From NCBI GenBank assembly GCA_963847965.1, contig CAWKCG010000003.1, positions 186,001 through 250,000 of the forward strand: a stretch of 64,000 bases of DNA, read 5' to 3'. This DNA is from Palsa-504 sp963847965 (lineage in GTDB: Bacteria > Actinomycetota > Actinomycetes > Streptosporangiales > Streptosporangiaceae). The position numbers and the translations under genes were made by a program. Below the pieces are notes generated by a model. That model searched no databases and had not been told where the DNA came from. It saw nothing but the letters and a program-made list of their open reading frames with translations. Within the stretch, counting starts at the first letter, position 1. Each line of letters starts with the position of its first letter. Of this stretch, positions 1 to 7,651 are shown one piece after another.

Positions 1-28
1 AGGGCCCTACGGGAGGCCTACGGCCGAG

Positions 29-48
29 GCGTGGCCAGCGAGCCACGC
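29..48 (-). terminator. Hairpin downstream of the DUF1906 gene
   Basis: A perfect 7-bp inverted repeat, GCGTGGC and GCCACGC around a 6-base loop, lies 25 bases past the stop of the minus-strand gene that ends at 73. There is no T tract, so it may be a weak or factor-assisted terminator, or chance in GC-rich DNA. Confidence 0.3.
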
Positions 49-72
49 TGAAGCCGCACGCGCCCGCCGTCC

Positions 73-1074
73 TCAGCTTTGCCTGCTGGCGTCGATCTGG
101 TCGAAGTCGCCGATCGCGTTCCTGACCCCGCCGCCGCCGGACCACTGCCACATGAGCGCGTAGCTGCTCGCGCTGGTGACGCCGCCGAAGAAATGCGCGC
201 ACTGGCCAGATGTAAGGCACCAGGCGTTGGGCGCTTCGGACAGGTCGGCGGTCTCGGGGGTGTAGGTCCACTCGTAGGTATGCGGGATCGAGGCGGCACT
301 GCCCGTGCCGAAGATCTGCTTCCAGATCGCCGGGTTCGAATACACGCCCACCTTGTAGGTCGAGTGCTTGCTGATGTAGTTGTAGAACCCGTTGAAGTCG
401 GCGCGGTCGAGAGCCACGGGGATGCCGGCGTGCTTGACCACCCCGCTGCACGCCGAGGTGTACAGGTCGTTCCAGCCGTTGTCGAGGGCGGGCGCGACCC
501 CGGGGAGCTCGATGTCCATGAAGACGACGGGGTAGGTTACGCGCTCGCTGGCCATGTCGGCCAGTGTCTGCGCCGCCTGACGGGCTCCCCAGGCGCTGGC
601 TTCGGCGGCGGTGCCGGTGTAATCGGGGTCCACGCCGGGACCGCCCATGAACCAGTACACCCCGGTGCCGATGCCCTTGCCGTACGTGGAGTAGTTGGTG
701 TCCGCCTGGGCGCTGTTCGCCGCCGACCAGGCCAGGAAGCCGCCCGGGCAGTGCAGCCAGTACGACCAGCTCCCGGCCATGCCGATGTACCCGCCGTAGG
801 CGCCGCCGATGCCGGGCTCGCGGTAGGGAGCGGTGCCGCTTATCGTGACCGGCAGGCTATCGGTGCCGTACCAGAATCCGGTCGGCACGTCCTCGGCCGG
901 CAGGTCCACCCGGTCGGTGACGGCCTGGATCGCTCCGGCGGTCGGGCTGCCCGCGGCCCGCGGGACCGGTCTGCCTGATGTCACCGGGTCCAGGCGGCTG
1001 GCCAGCAGGACGCTGACCATGAGCAGGGTCACGCAGACCCCCAGTCCCGCGACGACCGGCCACGACCGTTTCAT
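73..1074 (-). CDS. Secreted DUF1906 / GH25-like glycoside hydrolase-like protein
   Basis: A 333-residue protein. The N-terminus (MKRSWPVV followed by a hydrophobic stretch to about residue 25) is a signal peptide or membrane anchor. The rest reads as a TIM-barrel of the DUF1906/GH25-like kind: opening strand GFWYGTDS, then YWFMGGPG, VVFMDIELPG (acidic residues in the place of the GH25 catalytic pair), KVGVYSNPAIW and a closing MWQWS...GDFDQ segment. Family members act on or bind cell-wall material outside the cell; the substrate cannot be told from sequence. The start is the second of two adjacent ATGs, four bases after GGAGG, which gives a normal ribosome-binding spacing; ATG at 1077 is only one base from it. 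It stands alone on the minus strand. Confidence 0.72.
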   Translation of the reverse strand: MKRSWPVVAGLGVCVTLLMVSVLLASRLDPVTSGRPVPRAAGSPTAGAIQAVTDRVDLPAEDVPTGFWYGTDSLPVTISGTAPYREPGIGGAYGGYIGMAGSWSYWLHCPGGFLAWSAANSAQADTNYSTYGKGIGTGVYWFMGGPGVDPDYTGTAAEASAWGARQAAQTLADMASERVTYPVVFMDIELPGVAPALDNGWNDLYTSACSGVVKHAGIPVALDRADFNGFYNYISKHSTYKVGVYSNPAIWKQIFGTGSAASIPHTYEWTYTPETADLSEAPNAWCLTSGQCAHFFGGVTSASSYALMWQWSGGGGVRNAIGDFDQIDASRQS

Positions 1075-1129
1075 CATGCCTCCGCGTAATCTTCGCTGCG
1101 CTCGCGTACCCGACCCGGCACCGGTGGCA

Positions 1130-2050
1130 CTAAGCCCGGCGCGGCACGGGAAGGCCGAGGCCCGGCATCGCGTCCGGGTCGTGCAGGATGGCGGCGCCCA
1201 GTTCGTTGACGCGCACGGCGAGCAGGCCGTCATAGCGGGACAGGCAGTCGTACTGATCGGCGCCCCACAGGGCACGGTAGTCGTGGCGCGCGCCGCGCGG
1301 GTCGGTGTAGGCGACGTCGATGAGGCCGATGGTCGCCGCGTATTCCAGGAGCACGCAGAGCGCGTACCGGCCCTCGACGACGTCCCAGGACTGCGGACCG
1401 GCGTGGCCGAGCGATCCGTAGTACGAATCGCCGATGTACAGCCGCCAGCGCGCGATCAGGCTCCGCGTCGCGACCAGCGGCGGCGATTGGGTCCGCAGGA
1501 TGGATAGCAGCGCGCCGGCCTGGGTCCACGCGCCTGGCCGGACCGCGGCGAGCCCCGCGGCCACCGCGGCGCGCCGCGTGGTGGCGGGGGTCAGGGTGGC
1601 GCCCCTGCCCTGCCCCCTGATCGCCTCGACCCGGGACAGCTCGTCGTGCGACACGCTGGTCAGCCACCTGTCCCACAGCGCGCCGAGCGCGGCGTAGGAC
1701 GGCCTGGCGAGGGCCGCCCGGCCGCGCGCGGTCAGCTCGAGCGTGGTTCCGGTCCGGCGAGCCAGCCCGCCGACCTGCAGCAGCAGCGGCCAGGCGACCG
1801 AGGCGATGGGCTCGCCGTCGTAGTAGTCCCCTGCGACCAGGGCATCGTCGACCAGGGCCACGGTGGCGGCGAACGGCCGCCTGGTCGCCGCGCTGCAGCG
1901 CAGCTGGCCGTCGGCGGCCAGCTCGAGGACGCCCACCAGGTTGGACAGCGCGTCCGCCGCGGTGCACCGGAGGTGGACCAGGCTCGCGGACGGGCCGTCC
2001 TCGGTGTGCCCCGCCTGCCCGTCAACGATGCCGATGGTGCGCTCGGCCAC
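1130..2050 (-). CDS. Protein of unknown function with winged-helix-like N-terminal half
   Basis: A 306-residue protein with a GTG start. I do not recognise the family. The first 120 residues are helical with a segment like a winged-helix C-terminus (LELTARGRAAL, residues about 105-115), which hints at a DNA-binding fold. The second half is rich in Trp and Tyr (WRLYIGDSYYGS, WDVVEGRYAL, YDCLSRYDGL) and has no membrane segment or signal peptide. It is divergent from the DUF429 gene at 2136, with 85 bases between them that must hold both promoters. Codon use matches its neighbours, so it is a genuine gene; the function is open. Confidence 0.6.
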   Translation of the reverse strand: MAERTIGIVDGQAGHTEDGPSASLVHLRCTAADALSNLVGVLELAADGQLRCSAATRRPFAATVALVDDALVAGDYYDGEPIASVAWPLLLQVGGLARRTGTTLELTARGRAALARPSYAALGALWDRWLTSVSHDELSRVEAIRGQGRGATLTPATTRRAAVAAGLAAVRPGAWTQAGALLSILRTQSPPLVATRSLIARWRLYIGDSYYGSLGHAGPQSWDVVEGRYALCVLLEYAATIGLIDVAYTDPRGARHDYRALWGADQYDCLSRYDGLLAVRVNELGAAILHDPDAMPGLGLPVPRRA

Positions 2051-2135
2051 CAGGAAACCCTAGCGGCTCGGGGGCCGACCAGGAGGGAGCCTCGCCGAAC
2101 AACGCCGCTGAACGTGGATATGTCACCGTAGCGGT

Positions 2136-2882
2136 ATGCGCGTGACCGGAGTCGACTCCTGCAGGCGCGGCTGGGTCGCGGTCACCCTGGAGGTCCCCGC
2201 GCCCGCCGGGGCTCGCCCCGGCACCGGCCGCCTCGGCCCCGACCAGCCTGGCTCCGACCGCCCTGGCCGGATCCGGGTGAGCGCCGTCCGCGTCGGAGGG
2301 TCACTGGACGGGGTGCTCGAGGAAGACAGCGGCGTGGTCGGGATCGACATGCCGCTGGGGCTGCTCGAGTCGGGGTGGCGGGAGGCAGACCTGGTGGCCC
2401 GCGGCCTGCTCGGGGCCAGGCGCAGCGCGGTCTTCGTGATCCCGCCGCGAGCGGTCTGGGCCGAGCCGGACTACCCGGCGGCGAACCGGCGCTGCCGCGA
2501 GCTGACCGGGAATGGCCTCAGCGTGCAGGCGTGGGGCCTGCGGGCGAAGCTGGTCGAGGCCAACCGGTACCGCGAGACGTGCGGGCATCCGCTGTACGAG
2601 GTGCATCCGGAACTGGCGTTCGGCGCACTCGCCGGCACACCGCTGGCGCTCAGCAAGCACACCGCGCCCGGTCGCGAGCTGCGCCGTGAGCTGCTGGCCG
2701 GCGCCGGGATCGTGCTCCCGGCCGGCCGGTCAGGCCTCGCCGCGCGGGCCCCGGCGGCGGACACCCTGGACGCGGCGGCCGTGGCCTGGAGCGCCTGGCG
2801 CATCGCCACCGGCCAGGCGGTCACCCTCCCCGTTCGGCCACAGCGCGACCGGCAGGGCCGCGAGATCGCGATCCGCTACTGA
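2136..2882 (+). CDS. DUF429 family protein (predicted RNase H-like nuclease)
   Basis: A 248-residue cytoplasmic protein. It opens with VTGVDSCRRGWVAV, the Asp-bearing strand that starts the RNase H-like fold in DUF429, followed by GVVGIDMPLGL, IPPRAVW, YEVHPELAF and a final ADTLDAAAVAWSAWRI segment carrying the last conserved Asp. Family members are predicted nucleases with no settled physiological role. The stop codon TGA (2880-2882) touches the tail of the convergent TetR gene: the TetR frame as read here overlaps the last 62 bases. If one base missing from a repeat in that gene is restored, the overlap shrinks to 7 bases. Confidence 0.75.
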   Translation: MRVTGVDSCRRGWVAVTLEVPAPAGARPGTGRLGPDQPGSDRPGRIRVSAVRVGGSLDGVLEEDSGVVGIDMPLGLLESGWREADLVARGLLGARRSAVFVIPPRAVWAEPDYPAANRRCRELTGNGLSVQAWGLRAKLVEANRYRETCGHPLYEVHPELAFGALAGTPLALSKHTAPGRELRRELLAGAGIVLPAGRSGLAARAPAADTLDAAAVAWSAWRIATGQAVTLPVRPQRDRQGREIAIRY

Positions 2883-3687
2883 CCCGGGACCGGAGTGGTC
2901 TGCGGGACCGGCGCGCCCTGCGGGACCGGCGTGGTCTGCGGGACCGGCGTGGTCTGCGGGACCGGCGTGGCCTGCGGGACAGCGCGCCCTGCGGGACCGG
3001 CGTGGCCTGCGGGACCGGCGCGCCCTGCGTACGCGGCGGGCCTGGCGGGCCCTCTGGGGTCGGGGCCTTCCTGGTCCGCAGGCCGTCGAAGGCCAGGGCG
3101 CAGACCGCGTCCGCGAGCGATCGCTGGTCGGCGCGCCGCAGCGGCCTGTACCACTCGACGATGGAGTTGACCAGCCCGAACAGCAGGCGCGCGGTGATCA
3201 GCGCGTCGGCGTCCGGCCGGATGTCGCCGTCACGCACCGCGGCCGCGACCAAGTCGGCGGCGAACCGGTCGAAGGCGCGCCGCTGCTTCAGCGCGGCCCG
3301 TTCCACCTCGGTGTTGCCTCGGACCCGCAGCAGCAGGGTGACGTAGGGCAGCTCGGCTTCCAGCACCTCGACGCTTCCCCTGATCAGATACTCCAGGCGC
3401 GCGATCGCGGGTTCGTCGCGTGCGCGCGTCCGGTCCTCCACCGCCGACAGGCCGCTCAGCGCGCGGTCCAGGGCCAGGCGGAGCAACTCCTCCTTGCCGG
3501 TCACGTGGTGATAGATGGCGGACTTGGCGATGCCGAGCCGGCCCGCGAGGTCTCTCATGCTGGTGCGGTCGTAACCGCGCTCGTTGAAGATCTCGACCGC
3601 CACCGCGAGCACGGACGGCAGATCGTAGCCGGGACGCCCGCGGCGCCGCCCAGCCGTCGCGCGGCCCTCGGGCGGCAGTTGGGGCAC
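2821..3687 (-). CDS. paaR: TetR-family regulator, PaaR-like, with repeat-derived C-terminal tail
   Basis: A 288-residue repressor divergent from paaA. Residues about 20-75 form the TetR helix-turn-helix (LAVAVEIFNERGYDRTSMRDLAGRLGIAKSAIYHHVTGKEELL); the ligand domain runs to about residue 220 (LAFDGLRTRKAP). The start is GTG at 3687 with AGGAGG nine bases upstream. In phenylacetate clusters such regulators repress the operon until phenylacetyl-CoA accumulates; that role is inferred from position and the operator at 3712. After about residue 222 the gene enters an 18-bp tandem repeat. The protein first reads PVPQAT repeats, then a 17-bp unit shifts the frame and it continues as an Arg/Ser-rich tail into the DUF429 gene. 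With that base restored the gene would end at 2876 in more PVPQ repeats. The tail is unlikely to be needed for DNA binding. Confidence 0.72.
   Translation of the reverse strand: MPQLPPEGRATAGRRRGRPGYDLPSVLAVAVEIFNERGYDRTSMRDLAGRLGIAKSAIYHHVTGKEELLRLALDRALSGLSAVEDRTRARDEPAIARLEYLIRGSVEVLEAELPYVTLLLRVRGNTEVERAALKQRRAFDRFAADLVAAAVRDGDIRPDADALITARLLFGLVNSIVEWYRPLRRADQRSLADAVCALAFDGLRTRKAPTPEGPPGPPRTQGAPVPQATPVPQGALSRRPRRSRRPRRSRRPRRSRRARRSRRPLRSRVSSGSRSRGPAGRAVAERGG
2886..3028. repeat. 18-bp minisatellite, eight units, inside the paaR 3' end
   Basis: Eight head-to-tail units of GGGACCGGCGTGGTCTGC (plus strand), at 2886, 2904, 2922, 2940, 2958, 2976, 2993 and 3011. Seven units are 18 bp; the sixth (2976-2992) is 17 bp because CCGG is read as CAG. 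On the minus strand the units encode PVPQxT hexapeptides. The one-base loss changes the reading frame of the regulator tail. Confidence 0.9.
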
Positions 3688-3711
3688 CGCGATCGCCTCC
3701 TGTATTATTAG

Positions 3712-3725
3712 ACCGAACGTCCGGT
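3712..3725. promoter_or_regulatory. PaaR-type operator between paaR and paaA
   Basis: The imperfect palindrome ACCGAACGTCCGGT sits in the AT-rich divergent spacer. It fits ACCG-N2-CG-N2-CGGT, the core I recall for PaaR operators in other actinobacteria. It is flanked by AT-rich arms (TATTATT and AATAATA) that can supply -10 elements for both directions, so one bound repressor could block both genes. Confidence 0.65.
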
Positions 3726-3785
3726 AAATAATACGCCCCGGCCCAAGGGCGGGGTGCTTACGATGGTGGCGAGGGAAGGGGACCG

Positions 3786-4754
3786 ATGACGGCGCTCCCC
3801 GACGATGTGACAGGCGAACTCCACGCCCACTTCGACGACACGATCACGCGCGGGCGGCGCATCGAGCCACGGGACTGGATGCCGGACGCCTACCGCGCGA
3901 CGATGATCCGCCAGATCGCCCAGCACGCCCATTCAGAGATCATCGGCATGCAGCCGGAGGGCAACTGGATCACCCGCGCTCCCTCGCTGCGCAGGAAGGC
4001 GATCCTCCTGGCCAAGGTGCAGGACGAGGCCGGGCACGGCATGTACCTGTACTCGGCCGCCGAGACCCTCGGCGCCGACCGCGCCGACCTCACCGACAAG
4101 CTCGTGGGCGGGCGGCAGAAGTACTCGTCCATCTTCAACTACCCGACGCTGACCTACGCGGACGTCGGCGTGATCGGATGGCTGGTCGACGGCGCGGCCA
4201 TCTGCAACCAGGTGCCCCTGTGCCGCTCGTCCTTCGGCCCGTACGCGCGGGCCATGGTACGCATCTGCAAGGAGGAGTCCTTCCACCAGCGGCAGGGCTA
4301 CGAGCTGCTGCTGACGATGATGCGCGGCTCCGCGGCGCAGCGCGCGATGGTGCAGGACGCCACGAACCGGTTCTGGTGGCCGTCGCTGATGATGTTCGGC
4401 CCGCCGGATGACCAGTCGCCGAACACGGCGCAGTCGATGGCCTGGGGCATCAAGCGGCACACCAACGACGAGCTGCGGCAGCGCTTTGTCGACATGACCG
4501 TGCCGCAGGCCGACAAGCTCGGCGTCAGCCTGCCCGATCCGGACCTGAAGTGGAACGCCGAACGCGGCCACTATGACTTCGGCCAGGTCGACTGGGACGA
4601 GTTCATGGCCGTGATCAAGGGCAACGGGCCGTGCAACGCGCAGCGCATCGCGCGGCGGAAGGCGGCCCACGACGAGGGGGCCTGGGTCCGCGAGGCGGCC
4701 ACCGCGTACGCGGCCAAGGCCGCCGCGCGCCGGGCCGGGCAGGAGGCCGCGTGA
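3786..4754 (+). CDS. paaA: Phenylacetyl-CoA 1,2-epoxidase catalytic subunit A
   Basis: A 322-residue catalytic subunit of the multicomponent monooxygenase that turns phenylacetyl-CoA into ring-1,2-epoxyphenylacetyl-CoA. The ferritin-like di-iron ligands are visible as HAHSEI, the EAGH motif (KVQDEAGHGMYL, about residue 80) and CKEESFHQRQG (about residue 163). Length and sequence match PaaA closely. The start follows GGGAAGGGGACCG. It is the first gene of paaABCDE; its stop overlaps the paaB start (ATGA), which suggests translational coupling. Transcription is probably controlled by the divergent TetR gene through the operator at 3712. Confidence 0.95.
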   Translation: MTALPDDVTGELHAHFDDTITRGRRIEPRDWMPDAYRATMIRQIAQHAHSEIIGMQPEGNWITRAPSLRRKAILLAKVQDEAGHGMYLYSAAETLGADRADLTDKLVGGRQKYSSIFNYPTLTYADVGVIGWLVDGAAICNQVPLCRSSFGPYARAMVRICKEESFHQRQGYELLLTMMRGSAAQRAMVQDATNRFWWPSLMMFGPPDDQSPNTAQSMAWGIKRHTNDELRQRFVDMTVPQADKLGVSLPDPDLKWNAERGHYDFGQVDWDEFMAVIKGNGPCNAQRIARRKAAHDEGAWVREAATAYAAKAAARRAGQEAA

Positions 4755-5119
4755 TGACCGAGGCCTTCACCGCGGAAGGCGGCCACGGCGCGGTGCCGGT
4801 GACCGCCGTTCGCGCCGAGTCGGGCCCTGACCAGGTGCGGTCGGGCTGGCCGCTGTACGAGGTGTTCCTGCGCGGCAAGCGCGGGCTCAACCACGTGCAC
4901 GTCGGGTCGCTGCACGCGGCCGACGCGCAGATGGCCCTGCACCACGCCCGGGACCTCTACACGCGCAGGAACGAGGGCGTCAGCATCTGGGTGGTCGCGG
5001 CCAGGGACATCACTGCGTCGAGCCCGGACGAGAAGGACCCGTTCTTCGCGCCGTCCGGCGACAAGGTCTACCGGCACCCGACGTTCTACGACATCCCAGC
5101 CGACGTCCCTCATATGTAG
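4754..5119 (+). CDS. paaB: Phenylacetyl-CoA epoxidase subunit B
   Basis: A 121-residue small structural subunit of the epoxidase complex. The conserved core reads WPLYEVFLRGKRGLNHVHVG, LHAADAQMALHHARDLYTRRNEGVSIWVV, and a C-terminal YRHPTFYDIP. The ATG chosen at 4754 overlaps the paaA stop as ATGA; a longer upstream reading through paaA is a shadow. The first 30 residues before WPLYEV are longer than in most PaaB proteins, so a start a little downstream cannot be excluded. PaaB bridges PaaA/PaaC heterodimers in known complexes. Confidence 0.93.
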   Translation: MTEAFTAEGGHGAVPVTAVRAESGPDQVRSGWPLYEVFLRGKRGLNHVHVGSLHAADAQMALHHARDLYTRRNEGVSIWVVAARDITASSPDEKDPFFAPSGDKVYRHPTFYDIPADVPHM

Positions 5120-5130
5120 GGCGGACACCG

Positions 5131-6018
5131 ATGACCGACGACGACGACTTCGACGCCTACCGGTCCCTGGCCGAGGAGACCGAGGACCACCGCTGGGCCT
5201 TCGGCACCGGGTTCTTCGACCCGCTCGAGGGGATCGACACCTCGGTGCCGGACGGCGTCGACGCCGCCGCCCTGGCCGCCTACTGCCTGGCGCTCGGCGA
5301 CGACGCGCTGATCTACTCGCACCGGCTGCAGCAGTGGGTGACGCGCATGCCGGAACTGGAGGAGGAGACAGCCCTGGCGAACATCGCCCTGGACCTGCTG
5401 GGCCAGGCGCGCATGCTGCTGTCCCGGGCCGGCCGGGCCGAGGGTGCCGGGCGGGACGAGGACCGGCTCGCGTTCTTCAGGACCGAGGGCGAATTCCGCA
5501 ACGTGCGGCTGGTCGAGGCCGCGGACGCCGACTTCGCGGAGCTGGTCGGCCGGCTGCTGGTCTTCTCGGCGTGGCGGCTCGCCCTGTTCGGGCGGCTGAC
5601 CGGGTCGGGCGACCCGGTGCTGGCCGCGATCGCGGGCCAGGGCGTCAAGGAACTCACCTACCACCGCGACTACGCGGCGCAGTGGGTCATCCGGCTTGGG
5701 GACGGCACGGCGCTCTCCCACGCCAGGATTCAGGCCGCGCTGGGCGCCATCTGGCCGCTCGCCGATGAGCTGTTCCGCATCGACGCCGTGGCGGCCCGGC
5801 TGCCCGGGGTGGCGCCCGACCCGGCGGCGCTGCGGGCCGACGTGGACGAGGTCCTGGACGGCGTGTTCGCCGCGGCCACCCTGGACCGGCCGGGCGTCGC
5901 GCCGCTGGCCCCGGTCGCCGGGCAGGCCGGGCGCGAGGGAGTGCACACCGAGGCGCTGGGGTACGTGCTGGCCGAACTGCAGAGCGTCGCCCGCGCACAC
6001 CCGGACGCGACATGGTGA
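5131..6018 (+). CDS. paaC: Phenylacetyl-CoA epoxidase structural subunit C
   Basis: A 295-residue protein, the non-catalytic ferritin-like partner of PaaA. Characteristic stretches are ALGDDALIYSHRLQQWVTRMP (about residues 54-74), ALANIALDLLGQAR, REGEFRNV-like TEGEFRNVRLVE, and KELTYHRDYAAQWVIRLGDGT. It starts 11 bases after paaB, with GGGCGGAC upstream. The last codons overlap the paaD start (ATG at 6012 inside the 3' end). Complex stability and substrate binding depend on PaaC in the known enzyme. Confidence 0.94.
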   Translation: MTDDDDFDAYRSLAEETEDHRWAFGTGFFDPLEGIDTSVPDGVDAAALAAYCLALGDDALIYSHRLQQWVTRMPELEEETALANIALDLLGQARMLLSRAGRAEGAGRDEDRLAFFRTEGEFRNVRLVEAADADFAELVGRLLVFSAWRLALFGRLTGSGDPVLAAIAGQGVKELTYHRDYAAQWVIRLGDGTALSHARIQAALGAIWPLADELFRIDAVAARLPGVAPDPAALRADVDEVLDGVFAAATLDRPGVAPLAPVAGQAGREGVHTEALGYVLAELQSVARAHPDATW

Positions 6019-6527
6019 CCCCGAGCCGCCTGCGGGCGGCGCGCGACATCGCCGCGGCGGTGCCCGATCCCGAGATGCCGATGGTGACGCTGGCCGACCT
6101 GGGCATCCTGCGCCGCGTCACGGCCGAGGACGGGCGCGTCGTGGTGACGATCACGCCGACCTACTCGGGCTGTCCGGCGCTGGCCGAGATCGCGCGCGAC
6201 CTGCGGTACCGGCTCGGCCAGGCCGGGTTCGCTGACGTCATCGTGCGGACCGAGCTCACGCCCGCGTGGAGCAGCCACCAGATCACCCCCGAAGGCCGCG
6301 GGAAGCTACACGCGGCAGGCATCGCCCCGCCGGGCCAGGGAACCCGCCGCGGCAGCCCGGGCCCGGTGCCGGTCACGCTGACCGCGGCCCCCCGCGAGCC
6401 CGTCGCCTGCCCGCGGTGCGGCTCCCGCGACACCGAGCAGACGGCGGCCTTCGGCCCGACCGCGTGTACCGCCCTGTTCCGCTGCGGGACCTGCCGGGAG
6501 CCGTTCGAGTACGTGAAGGACATCTGA
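6012..6527 (+). CDS. paaD: PaaD, Fe-S assembly-type protein for the epoxidase
   Basis: A 171-residue protein with a DUF59/MIP18-like N-terminal domain (VPDPEMPMVTLADLGILRRV, then TPTYSGCPAL with the conserved Cys) and a C-terminal zinc-ribbon: CPRCGSRDTEQT then CGTCREPFEYVK. PaaD is thought to help mature the iron centres of the epoxidase. It overlaps paaC by 7 bases and its stop overlaps the paaE start as ATGA. Length fits the family. Confidence 0.93.
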   Translation: MVTPSRLRAARDIAAAVPDPEMPMVTLADLGILRRVTAEDGRVVVTITPTYSGCPALAEIARDLRYRLGQAGFADVIVRTELTPAWSSHQITPEGRGKLHAAGIAPPGQGTRRGSPGPVPVTLTAAPREPVACPRCGSRDTEQTAAFGPTACTALFRCGTCREPFEYVKDI

Positions 6528-7594
6528 TGCCGCCCCGGGCGGCGTCACGGACGCGGTTCCATCCGCTGACCGTCGCGCGCGTGGACCGGCTGACCGACGA
6601 CTCCGCGGCCGTGACCTTCGACGTGCCCCAGGAACTCGGGGAGGTATTCGCGTTCGCGCCCGGGCAGTCGCTCACGATCAGGCGCGGCGACCAGCGGCGC
6701 TCCTACTCGATCTGCGCCGCCGCCGGGCGGGCGCCGCGGATCGGCGTGCGCGAGGTGGCAGGCGGCGCGGTGTCCGGCTGGCTCGTGCACGAGGTCAGGC
6801 CCGGTGACGTCGTCGAGGCCCAGGCCCCGTCGGGGTCCTTCACCCCGGATCTGGACGCCCCAGGGCGCAGCACGTCCTGATCGCCGCGGGCAGCGGGATC
6901 ACGCCCGTCCTTTCCATCGCCGGATCCGTGCTCGCCGCGGACGGCGAATCGTTCGTGACCCTGCTCTACGGCAACCGGCGCGCCGACTCGGTGATGTTCG
7001 CCGACGAGATCGCCGACCTCAAGGACTGCCTACCCGGCGCGGCTCTGCGTGATCCACGTGCTCAGCCGTGAGCCGCAGGAAGTGGACCTGTTCAACGGCC
7101 GCCTCGATGAGGGCAAGCTGCGGTCGCTGCTCCCGGCCACGGTCGACCCCGGCGCGGTGGACCACTGGTGGCTATGCGGCCCGTTCGCCATGGTCGAGGG
7201 GGCGATCGGCGTCCTGGCCGAGCTCGGCGTGACCCGCGACCGCGTCCACCGGGAGCTGTTCTACGTCGAGGACGCCCCGCCCGAGCAGGCCAAGCACGCC
7301 GACGCGCCCGTCGGACCCGGTGCCGAGGTGACCGTGCTGCTCGAGGGGCGCAGCAGCACCGCCACGATCCCGCCGGGCACCCCGATCCTGGACGGAGCCC
7401 AGCGGGTCCGCCCCGACCTGCCGTTCGCCTGCAAGGGCGGCGTCTGCGGCACCTGCCGCGCGCTGCTCGTCCACGGTGAGGTCACCATGCGGCGCAACTA
7501 CGCGCTCGAGCGCGAGGAACTCGACGCCGGGTACGTGCTCACCTGTCAGGCCCTGCCCGCGTCTGACAGGATCACTGTCGACTACGACGCCTGA
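6527..7594 (+). CDS. paaE: PaaE reductase subunit, read with two compensating frameshifts
   Basis: The reductase that passes electrons from NADPH through FAD and a 2Fe-2S centre to PaaA. The first third reads in frame from ATG 6527 (FAD motif RRSYSICA) to a premature TGA at 6878-6880. The nucleotide-binding part (HVLIAAGSGITPVLSI to DEIADLKD) continues in the -1 frame from about 6865 to 7030. The original frame resumes at about 7031 (ARLCVIHVLSREPQE, CGPFAMVE) and ends with the plant-type ferredoxin ligands CKGGVCGTC and a later C (LTCQALP). One base is missing near 6863 (GGG) and one extra is present near 7030 (CC). Corrected, the protein is about 355 residues, normal for PaaE. The whole protein is otherwise conserved, so a sequence error or a very recent lesion is likely. 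Confidence 0.85.
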
Positions 7595-7595
7595 G

Positions 7596-7642
7596 GGCCA
7601 GCCCCGGGAAAGGCCAGCCCCGGGAAAGGCCAGCAAAGAGAG
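7596..7642. repeat. 16-bp tandem repeat in the paaE-paaK spacer
   Basis: GGCCAGCCCCGGGAAA occurs at 7596 and 7612, followed by a third partial copy GGCCAGC that runs into the paaK ribosome-binding site (AGAGAGGAG). The copies are identical, so the duplication is recent. Confidence 0.7.
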
Positions 7643-7651
7643 GAGCCCGGC

